A stretch of DNA of 64,000 bases, taken from assembly GCA_964601275.1 (NCBI GenBank), contig CAZRMV010000002.1, positions 248,001 to 312,000 on the forward strand, given 5' to 3'. The position numbers and the translations under genes were made by a program. The stretch comes from JAOZPE01 sp964601275. Lineage in GTDB: Bacteria > Krumholzibacteriota > Krumholzibacteriia > JAJRXK01. This document shows, piece after piece, positions 1 through 6,608 of this stretch; within the stretch, counting starts at the first letter, position 1, and every line of letters starts with the position of its first letter. Under the pieces are notes generated by a model, which was not told the origin of the DNA, ran no database searches, and worked only from the letters and a program-made list of their open reading frames with translations.

Positions 1-813
1 CCGCCCGACCGGGCGGATGTCGCGCCCGACCGGGCGGATCTCTTGAGCAACGTGGACAGCCGTGCGCGGGACCGGGTCGAAGGCGGTACCGAGGGCGCGA
101 TGCCCCACCTGCAGGGGGAGTCGGAGACGCCCCAGGTGGCCATGCGGGAAGTCGACGCGGGCGCGCCCGCCACTATCGCTTCCCCGCCGGCGGGCCGGGG
201 TGATCCCGAGGGCCGACAGACGGAATCGAGCCATCCTCCGGCGGCGGGCGGTCGACAGCCCGAGCCCCCGAGCCTGGATCGGCAAAGCGCGCAGCGGGAG
301 GAGACCCGCCGTGCGGCGGGCGTGGAGGATGGCCGGGAAGTGCCCCGCCGAAAGGCCATCACCGCGCCGGAGAAGGAGCTGGTGCGCAACCAGGGCCTGG
401 CGGTGCCCCAACTGGTGCGGCCCCAGCAGGGAATGCAGGACATCTTCCAGGAGGAAATGCACAATCCCGGAGGCAACGCGGCGCTCTTCGGAGATGTCAG
501 CCTCAACACCCTGGAATGGGCCTACGCCCCCTGGCTGCTGCGCTTCCGTCGCGATTTCGTGAGGAACTGGGTGGCCCCGTACGCGTACTACCTGGGTCTG
601 ATCAGCGGATGGACGATGGTCGAGCTGGAGATCGCCAAGGACGGCCGCCTGCTGCGGCTGGATGTCCTGGGCGAACAGGGCCACGAGTCGCTGGGCCGCC
701 AGAGCGTCGCCTCGTTCAAGGCCACCGCTCCCTTCCGTCCCCTGCCGAAGGACTTCCCCGAACCCACCCTCATCCTGCGGATCAAGCTGATCTATCCCCC
801 GATCCGAAGGTAG
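1..813 (+). CDS. TonB-type energy transducer, 5' end cut by window edge
   Basis: The reading frame is open to base 1, so the gene very likely begins upstream; the TTG at 43 is only the first possible start inside the window. The first codons encode a tandem heptapeptide (P-D-R-A-D-V/L-A type). A long Pro/Gly/Glu/Arg-rich, low-complexity stretch follows, as expected for a periplasm-spanning linker. The last ~90 residues look like a TonB C-terminal domain: a VELEIAKDGRL strand, a helix around SLGRQSVASFKA, then FRPLP and a final strand ILRIKLIYP. TonB-type proteins carry proton-motive energy to outer-membrane partners. exbB and exbD follow at once, which supports the call. The membrane anchor is not visible here and must lie outside the window. 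Confidence 0.75.
   Translation, partial: PPDRADVAPDRADLLSNVDSRARDRVEGGTEGAMPHLQGESETPQVAMREVDAGAPATIASPPAGRGDPEGRQTESSHPPAAGGRQPEPPSLDRQSAQREETRRAAGVEDGREVPRRKAITAPEKELVRNQGLAVPQLVRPQQGMQDIFQEEMHNPGGNAALFGDVSLNTLEWAYAPWLLRFRRDFVRNWVAPYAYYLGLISGWTMVELEIAKDGRLLRLDVLGEQGHESLGRQSVASFKATAPFRPLPKDFPEPTLILRIKLIYPPIRR
2..39 (+). repeat. Two copies of a 21-bp in-frame tandem repeat at the window edge
   Basis: The 17-base unit CGCCCGACCGGGCGGAT occurs at 2-18 and again at 23-39, a 21-bp period that keeps frame and encodes a repeated heptapeptide. Each unit is nearly palindromic. More copies may lie upstream of the window. Confidence 0.75.
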
Positions 814-844
814 ATAGGGGCGGCTCGGAAGCGATCTCCCCGCC

Positions 845-873
845 TTGCCAGCCACCGGGCTTGCCTCTATGGT
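845..873 (+). promoter_or_regulatory. Candidate sigma70-type promoter for exbB operon
   Basis: TTGCCA at 845-850, a 17-bp spacer, then TATGGT at 868-873. It lies in the 102-bp gap between the TonB-type gene and exbB, 43 bp before the exbB start. Prediction from consensus only. Confidence 0.45.
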
Positions 874-915
874 GGGATTCGGCTGAAAACGAAACCAGAG
901 GGAGAGCACCCGAGA

Positions 916-1578
916 ATGCTGCAGACACTGATCAACGCGGGCCCGGTCATGATTCCCCTGGCCCTGTGCAGCCTCCTGGCCGGAACCATCACCCTCGAGC
1001 GGATCTTCGCCTTGCGGAGATCGAAGGTCCTGCCCAAGGAGATCGTCGAGGTGGTCGAATCGGTGCGACCGGGCAAGGACCTCTCGGTGGCCATCGAGAT
1101 CTGCCGGCGCAACCCCGGAGTGTTCAGCCATATCATGCGAGTGGGCCTGCAGAGGGCGACCGAGCCGTGGCAGGAGATGCGGGATGCGGTGATCGACGCC
1201 GGCCGCCAGGAGACGCCACTGCTCGAGAGAAACCTCGTGTGGCTGGAGACCATCGCGCAGGTGGCTCCTCTTCTGGGTCTGTTGGGAACGGTCCTGGGAA
1301 TGATCAAGGTCTTCGCGGCCATTTCCGTCGCCGGACTGGGCGATCCCCAAGCGCTCAGTGAAGGGATCAGCGAAGCGATGATCACCACCGCGGTGGGGCT
1401 GGCCATCGGGATCCCGACGCTGGTCGCCTACAACCTCATCGCGTCCCGCGCGGATGGTCTGATCACCGAGATCGAAGCCTACGCTTCGCGCCTGGTGACG
1501 CGTCTGCGCCGCCAGGACACGGTCATGATCGGAGACGAGGAGACGGCCATCGCCTTTCGCGGGGGAGAAGCGTCGTGA
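916..1578 (+). CDS. exbB: ExbB/TolQ/MotA-family proton channel subunit
   Basis: This 220-residue inner-membrane protein would form, with ExbD, the proton channel that energises TonB. It has the family's three membrane segments: about residues 9-30, 108-132 (rich in G and L, with APLLGLLGTVLGMI) and 155-178 (ITTAVGLAIGIPTLVAYN). The conserved MotA/TolQ/ExbB core GLLGTVxGMI and TTAVGL are both present. The start ATG has AGAGGGAG 11 bp upstream. The stop overlaps the exbD start by 4 bp. TolQ is the main alternative name; the TonB-type gene just upstream makes ExbB more likely. Confidence 0.9.
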   Translation: MLQTLINAGPVMIPLALCSLLAGTITLERIFALRRSKVLPKEIVEVVESVRPGKDLSVAIEICRRNPGVFSHIMRVGLQRATEPWQEMRDAVIDAGRQETPLLERNLVWLETIAQVAPLLGLLGTVLGMIKVFAAISVAGLGDPQALSEGISEAMITTAVGLAIGIPTLVAYNLIASRADGLITEIEAYASRLVTRLRRQDTVMIGDEETAIAFRGGEAS

Positions 1579-2018
1579 GCGAGATGGTCTTCCGCGAGCG
1601 CAAGAAGCGATCGAAGGTCGTCCTGAACATCACATCGCTCATCGATGTCCTTTTCCTGCTGCTCATCTTCTTCATGATCACCGGCACCTTCAAGCGCGCG
1701 GGCGAGATGAAGTTGCAGTTGCCGGAATCATCGACGGCGGCCCCGTTGAGTTCCGGGACCCAGAGTCACCAGGTCGAACTCGTATTGAAGGAGAACGGGG
1801 AGATCCTTCTCAACGACGAGAAGGTGCCGTCCAGCGAGGTGCCGGGCCGCCTCAGGAAACTGCGCCAGACCGATGAGGAATCGACGGTGCTCCTGGATGC
1901 CGAGGCGGGAGCCCGGCATGGCGACGTGATCCGGTTGCTCGATTTCGTCCGGGAAGCGGGCTTCTCCGGAGTGGCCTTCGGAACCCACATCAAGACCTTC
2001 AAGGAACCGGCGCAATGA
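1575..2018 (+). CDS. exbD: ExbD/TolR-family biopolymer transport protein
   Basis: A 147-residue protein with a short cytoplasmic N-terminus (KKRSK), one membrane segment at about residues 15-37 and a periplasmic domain. The membrane segment holds the family's key acidic residue, Asp24 in SLIDVLFLLLIFFMI, which carries protons in ExbD/TolR. The GTG start overlaps the exbB stop, and the stop overlaps the ATG of the next gene (ATGA), so the three genes are translationally coupled. Its role is to assemble with ExbB and drive a TonB protein. Confidence 0.9.
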   Translation: MSEMVFRERKKRSKVVLNITSLIDVLFLLLIFFMITGTFKRAGEMKLQLPESSTAAPLSSGTQSHQVELVLKENGEILLNDEKVPSSEVPGRLRKLRQTDEESTVLLDAEAGARHGDVIRLLDFVREAGFSGVAFGTHIKTFKEPAQ

Positions 2019-3508
2019 TTCTCCACGGCATGCGCGCCAGCGCATTCTCTTCGACCGGGATCCTGCGTCGCGGTCGACGGACCGTTTCTCCCTCGGCGAT
2101 TCCTTGCCTGTTGGCAGCGGTGGTTGTGGCCGCGGCGGGTTGCAGCAGCGATGATTTCGGCCCCACCGGATCCGGCTTTCCCAGCGACGTCAGCCAGGAC
2201 AGCCTCGCCATCGAACTGCAGATCGTCGGAGCCCGCGAGGAAGCGGCCTTCGAATTGCCCCCCGTCGCTCCGCCCCAGGGCCGGCCCCTCAACGAGCGGG
2301 AATTCCTCTACCTGGGAAGGATCGAGGCCACCGGTTGGAAGGCGACCCCGTTGCTGCGCTACGCCATCGCCTTCGGGGATACGGTGGCGCTCGATTCCCT
2401 GGTGGCCGATCCCGGAATCATCCAGAGCATCCCCATCTCCTTCCGCATGGGACGTGAAGACGCCAAGAGGGCCGCGGACAAGGTGCGGGTTTCGATCTAC
2501 CAACTGAACGCGCCCCTGGACCCGTCGATGGTCGCGGGTCCGGTGACCGACTACCTCGGTCCGAAGATCGGCGACTACGAAGCCCTGCGGGGCCAGACCC
2601 TCGATTTCGATCTGCTCGAAGGAATGGACGCGATCCAGGCGATGGCGATCAAGCAGATGGCCGTCGACTGGATGGTGGCCGGTGGGCACAACGGCATCGC
2701 CCTGGTCGACACCGCGGTGGACAGTTCGCTTCTGGCCCTGGCTTCCTCCGATTTCGATGCGGGTGCCCATGAGCATCTTCTGGCGGCCCAGAACTCCTCG
2801 GTCGGCCAGGTGTTCATCTTTCCCAAGATGACGGTGAACTACAAACTGGGTTTCGATGAACTCGGAGTCACTTTCCAGCCCGAGAGCGATCTCACCGTCT
2901 TCGAACGCAGCTCTCCTCCCGATTCGACGATGCTCTCTCTTGACGCCCACCTCGTGCGCCGTTGCTGGTTCGACTTCGATTTCTCGGGCATTCCCCGGGC
3001 GGCGACGATCAACTCCGCGGCGCTGGTGCTTCATTTCGACCGTTCACGCTTCACCGTGACCGGATTCCCGGGATCGGAGGTTCCCCTCGATCCGGGGGAG
3101 ACCGACGAGGATCTTCTCAACCGTGCCGATGGGGATCGGACCTTCCAGGGCAGCACTCTCTCCCCGGTGGAGATGACCGCGGTGGTCTATGAGGCCACCC
3201 GCGACGAAGCGGCGTCCCTGGATACCTCGTCGTTGCCGCAGGTGCTCAATGCCTTGCGATCGGTTCGGCCGGATGTGATCGTGAGCGGAACGGAAGAGGG
3301 GGACCAGCAGCTCAGCATCAACATCTCCGATTTCGCCCAGCGGGTGGTGAACGGCATCTTCGGTGATACCGTCCCGGGCCTGTTGGTGCGGTTCACCGAT
3401 GAAGAACTCCAGTTCATCGAAGCGGGGTTCTATTCCAGTTCCGCGGGGGACAGCCTGAAACCCCGCATCGAGATCCGCTACACTCCTCCCGCCGATTTCG
3501 TGCCATGA
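2015..3508 (+). CDS. Predicted lipoprotein with a DNRLRE-like region, function unknown
   Basis: A 497-residue protein with a basic N-terminus, a hydrophobic stretch at 30-42 and a lipobox AAGC giving Cys43 as the lipidation site. The mature part is extracytoplasmic and rich in beta strand. Around residues 305-345 the stretch RCWFDFDFSGIPRAATINSA resembles DNRLRE-type surface domains, where strands of the form 'F-D-ls-ip-a-I-sA-L' recur. I do not recognise a family with certainty. It sits between exbD and an outer-membrane barrel gene and is coupled to both by ATGA overlaps, so a role on the outer membrane together with that barrel is a fair inference. Confidence 0.6.
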   Translation: MILHGMRASAFSSTGILRRGRRTVSPSAIPCLLAAVVVAAAGCSSDDFGPTGSGFPSDVSQDSLAIELQIVGAREEAAFELPPVAPPQGRPLNEREFLYLGRIEATGWKATPLLRYAIAFGDTVALDSLVADPGIIQSIPISFRMGREDAKRAADKVRVSIYQLNAPLDPSMVAGPVTDYLGPKIGDYEALRGQTLDFDLLEGMDAIQAMAIKQMAVDWMVAGGHNGIALVDTAVDSSLLALASSDFDAGAHEHLLAAQNSSVGQVFIFPKMTVNYKLGFDELGVTFQPESDLTVFERSSPPDSTMLSLDAHLVRRCWFDFDFSGIPRAATINSAALVLHFDRSRFTVTGFPGSEVPLDPGETDEDLLNRADGDRTFQGSTLSPVEMTAVVYEATRDEAASLDTSSLPQVLNALRSVRPDVIVSGTEEGDQQLSINISDFAQRVVNGIFGDTVPGLLVRFTDEELQFIEAGFYSSSAGDSLKPRIEIRYTPPADFVP

Positions 3509-4719
3509 TGGGATCTCCTCTGCGAACTCCCGGATGGGTGCCGTCCGCGCTGGCGGCGATCCTCTTGGCCCTGGTGCTGTTGATGCCTCGGGCATCGTGC
3601 GCCGAGTCGATCTTCGGGCAATCCTACTTCGGTTCTCCCAGCGACATGACCGATGCCCGCGCCGAAGGCCGGGGTGGGGCGATGCTCGGCTACACCGATT
3701 CGCTCAACGCGAATGTCGGGGTTCCCACCCAACTCATCGATCTGAGGAGGGTCACCTTCACCCTGGTCAGCTCCTGGGGCAGCTCGACCTCCGAGGACTC
3801 GTTGGGTTCGGTGAAGCGCTTGGGCATCCTCAACCCCGCGCTGCGGGTGGGTCTTCCCCTGAGCCGGCGACTGGCGCTGGGATTGGGTTTCGTGGCCCGC
3901 CGTTCCACCCAATGGGTGATCCGGCGCGACGCGGCGGCCAGTCCCGATCCGTCCAACCCGGTCGAGGAAGTCCTCGAACGCGAAGGAACTCTTTTCGACT
4001 TTCCCTTCGAGCTGGGGGTGGAGGTGCTGCCGGTCCTGAGGGTGGGGGTTGGCCTGTTGCTGGTTCGTGGTACACTCCGCCAGCGCTATTCCGCGGTCCT
4101 TTCCGGCGCCGGTGCCAACCCCGCGGATGTCCGCGAGGACATCTACCGGGGCGAGGCCTGGAAGTTCGCATTGGGCCTGAAGGATCTCGGTCCGCTCAGC
4201 ATGAGCGGATACTACGTGCCCGAGCACCTGGCGGATGTCGAGATCACCGTGCGGGGGGTCTCCAAGGATTCCCGCAGCGAGGACTCGCGCCGGGACACCC
4301 TGCCGGCCCGCCTGGGGGCGGGAATGCGGCTCGAGTTGCCCGGACGCTGGAGCCTGGGCGCCGACTACCGGTGGGAGCAGTGGAGCGCCTACCGCGGACG
4401 GGCCGCCTACACCGGCGCGCTGGAGGACGAATGGTCCGTCCACGCCGGACTGGAACTCGAGGAGGTGGGGAGAGGTAAACGCAGGAAGGCGCCCTACCGC
4501 CTGGGAGGATGGTATCGGAGCTGGAACTACTCTCTCGACGGTGAGACCATCACCGAGTGGGGAGTGAGCGTCGGCACCGGGATCCACCTGCTGGGTCCTT
4601 ACAGCCGGGCCGATCTGGCGGTACAATACGGTCGGGTGGGTTCGCTCTCGCGCAATGGAGCGCAGGAGTCCTTCTTCCGCCTGGTGGTGTCGATCACCGG
4701 GGGGGAGAAGTGGTATTGA
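3505..4719 (+). CDS. Outer-membrane beta-barrel protein (FadL/OmpP1-like appearance)
   Basis: A 404-residue protein with a signal peptide ending near residue 31 (LLMPRASCA). The rest alternates amphipathic strands and Gly/Asn-rich turns, and ends in SITGGEKWY, an aromatic C-terminus typical of proteins inserted by BamA. The N-terminal part (GRGGAMLGYTDSLNANVGVP) resembles the start of FadL/OmpP1/PorV-like barrels, where small residues mark the hatch. The start overlaps the previous stop by 4 bp. No plug domain or TonB box of a classic TonB-dependent receptor is obvious, so it may be a simple channel or a partner of the lipoprotein. The exact family is uncertain. Confidence 0.6.
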   Translation: MMGSPLRTPGWVPSALAAILLALVLLMPRASCAESIFGQSYFGSPSDMTDARAEGRGGAMLGYTDSLNANVGVPTQLIDLRRVTFTLVSSWGSSTSEDSLGSVKRLGILNPALRVGLPLSRRLALGLGFVARRSTQWVIRRDAAASPDPSNPVEEVLEREGTLFDFPFELGVEVLPVLRVGVGLLLVRGTLRQRYSAVLSGAGANPADVREDIYRGEAWKFALGLKDLGPLSMSGYYVPEHLADVEITVRGVSKDSRSEDSRRDTLPARLGAGMRLELPGRWSLGADYRWEQWSAYRGRAAYTGALEDEWSVHAGLELEEVGRGKRRKAPYRLGGWYRSWNYSLDGETITEWGVSVGTGIHLLGPYSRADLAVQYGRVGSLSRNGAQESFFRLVVSITGGEKWY

Positions 4720-4776
4720 TTCATGGGGGGACATTCTCCAGGTCGGCGTTTCGCCGATGGTCGAGGGAGGCATTCG

Positions 4777-5472
4777 ATGAAGCTCGGTAGGAAACTCGGC
4801 TGGGTCCTGTTCGCATGGTTCGCACTGCTGTTGGTCGCCGTGCCGGTTTCGGCGGACACGGGCAGCCTTCCCGCGGATCTCCAGGAGAAACTGGATTCCC
4901 TGCCGGACAATGCGACGCGGATCGAGCTGTTGCAGAAGAAACTGGAGAGCTCTCCCGACGACCCCGCGTTGCACTTCGCGCTGGGGAACCTCTACCTGGA
5001 CGAAGGCAAGTCCGAACCCGCGGCGAAGGAGTTTGCGACCACCACCCAGCTCGATCCCGGATTCCTGGGAGGATGGGTGAACCTGGGCAATGCCCAGGAT
5101 GACCTGGGCCAGCTGGACAAGGCCATGAACAGTTACCACCAGGCCTTGCAGATCTCGCCCAACGATGAGAAGGCCCTGTGCAACCTGGGCGGGGTCTACT
5201 TCAAGAAGCGGGAAGTGGCCAAGGCGCTGAAGGCCTTCCAGACCGCGATCGAGCACCATCCCGATTCGCAGCTCGCGCACTACAACTTGGCGATCCTCTT
5301 TGCCGATTCGGAAGTCTACCGGGAGGCGCGACGGGAATGGGAGAAGGTGGTCGCGGTCGATCCCAAGAGCGACCTGGGGGAGAGAAGCGCGGCCAACATC
5401 AAGATCATCGAAGACCTGATGAAGTCCGAGATGCCCGATCTTCCCAAGGAAGGTGGAAGCAGCGGGCAGTGA
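4777..5472 (+). CDS. Exported TPR-repeat protein
   Basis: A 231-residue protein with a signal peptide or N-terminal anchor (about residues 8-25, WVLFAWFALLLVAVPVSA) followed by at least four tetratricopeptide repeats. These are recognisable from patterns such as ALHFALGNLYLDEGKSEPA and WVNLGNAQDDLGQLDKAM. TPR domains bind proteins, so it probably scaffolds an envelope complex. I chose the ATG at 4777 because GGGAGG lies 6 bp upstream and it puts the hydrophobic segment at the N-terminus; an in-frame ATG at 4723 would add 18 residues before it. It follows the barrel gene by 57 bp and is probably part of the same unit. Confidence 0.75.
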   Translation: MKLGRKLGWVLFAWFALLLVAVPVSADTGSLPADLQEKLDSLPDNATRIELLQKKLESSPDDPALHFALGNLYLDEGKSEPAAKEFATTTQLDPGFLGGWVNLGNAQDDLGQLDKAMNSYHQALQISPNDEKALCNLGGVYFKKREVAKALKAFQTAIEHHPDSQLAHYNLAILFADSEVYREARREWEKVVAVDPKSDLGERSAANIKIIEDLMKSEMPDLPKEGGSSGQ

Positions 5473-5501
5473 GTTCCCCTTCCGGGACCAGGGCCGGTGA
5501 G

Positions 5502-6608
5502 ATGATGTCCGCATGGTCCGAAGCGGAGCTTCCCCCCGCGGGCACTCGCGTCGTCGTGGGTTTGTCGGGAGGGGTGGACAGTGCGGTGGCGGCCCTTCGT
5601 CTGAAGGAACGCGGATGCGAGGTCTTCGGGGTGACCACCCGGAATTTCTGCTTGGACGACATCCCCGGCGGTGATCGGCTCGACGAACACTCCTGCTGTT
5701 CCCAGGAAGCGGTCGCGGCGGCGCGCGAACTGGCCAGCGATCTGGGCTTTCCGCACCAGGTGTTGGACCTCGCGCCGCTCTTCGCCCGCGAGGTCATCGA
5801 CGACTTCGTGCGGGAGTATGGGGCGGGCCGTACGCCGAATCCCTGTGTGCGCTGCAATCGTTTCGTCCGTTTTCCCTCCCTGCTCGATCATGCCCGCAGA
5901 CTCGGCGCGTCCCGGGTGGCCACCGGCCACTACCTGAGGCTGGTGCGTCATCCGCGCAGTGGATGGCATCTCGCCCGCGCGATCGACCAGGCCAAGGACC
6001 AGTCCTATTACCTGCACGGGCTTTCTCCGGAGATCCTCGCTTCCTGCGTGTTCCCCCTGGGCCGATCCTCCAAGCAGGAAGTCCGCGAGGAAGCGCGCCG
6101 TCACGGACTCGCCTGCGCCGATGCACCGGAGAGCCAGGAGATCTGTTTCGTTCCCGGCGGAGATCGGAGCTGGCTGACCGGTGAGGGCAAGGGACCCGGA
6201 GAGATCGTCGATTCGACGGGACGGGTCGTGGGGAGGCACCGGGGTCTTCCCCATTACACCGTGGGGCAGAGACGGGGACTCGGCCTGGGAGGAGCTTCCC
6301 CCCACTACGTCACCCGGATCGAAGCGGAGGAGAACCGGATCCGGATCGGGGGGGAAGACGAGCTGCTTCGGCGGGTTCTCCGCTGCGATCGGTCCTGGTT
6401 GAGGGATCCCGGCGAGGGCGCAGACGGTCTGGTCGCCCGAACCCGATCCCGGCATGCGGGCCGGGCGGTCGAACGCATCGAGTTCGAGGGGGATCGCCTC
6501 ACCGTGATCTTGCGCGACCCCGACCGCGCCCCGGCCCCGGGGCAATCGGTGGTCCTCTACCGGGACGATGTCGTCGTGGGCGGCGGTCGTCTCCAGGAGA
6601 CAGCATGA
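5502..6608 (+). CDS. mnmA: tRNA-specific 2-thiouridylase MnmA
   Basis: MnmA makes 2-thiouridine at wobble position 34 of Lys, Glu and Gln tRNAs, taking sulfur from a relay and activating U34 with ATP. The 368-residue length fits the family. The PP-loop SGGVDS is at residues 22-27. The two catalytic cysteines are visible: Cys115 in TPNPCVRCN and Cys215 in ESQEICF. Other family marks are ATGHY, KDQSYYLHGL and GQRRGLGLGG. Between the PP-loop and the tRNA-binding region there is a short Cys-containing stretch, DEHSCCSQEA. ATG codons at 5502 and 5505 are both possible. The stop overlaps the next start (ATGA). Confidence 0.93.
   Translation: MMSAWSEAELPPAGTRVVVGLSGGVDSAVAALRLKERGCEVFGVTTRNFCLDDIPGGDRLDEHSCCSQEAVAAARELASDLGFPHQVLDLAPLFAREVIDDFVREYGAGRTPNPCVRCNRFVRFPSLLDHARRLGASRVATGHYLRLVRHPRSGWHLARAIDQAKDQSYYLHGLSPEILASCVFPLGRSSKQEVREEARRHGLACADAPESQEICFVPGGDRSWLTGEGKGPGEIVDSTGRVVGRHRGLPHYTVGQRRGLGLGGASPHYVTRIEAEENRIRIGGEDELLRRVLRCDRSWLRDPGEGADGLVARTRSRHAGRAVERIEFEGDRLTVILRDPDRAPAPGQSVVLYRDDVVVGGGRLQETA

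Noticed and set aside
1..42. The TTG at 43 as the true start of the TonB-type gene
   Set aside because: The frame is open to base 1, there is no ribosome binding site before 43, and the repeat just upstream is in frame, so the gene most likely starts outside the window.
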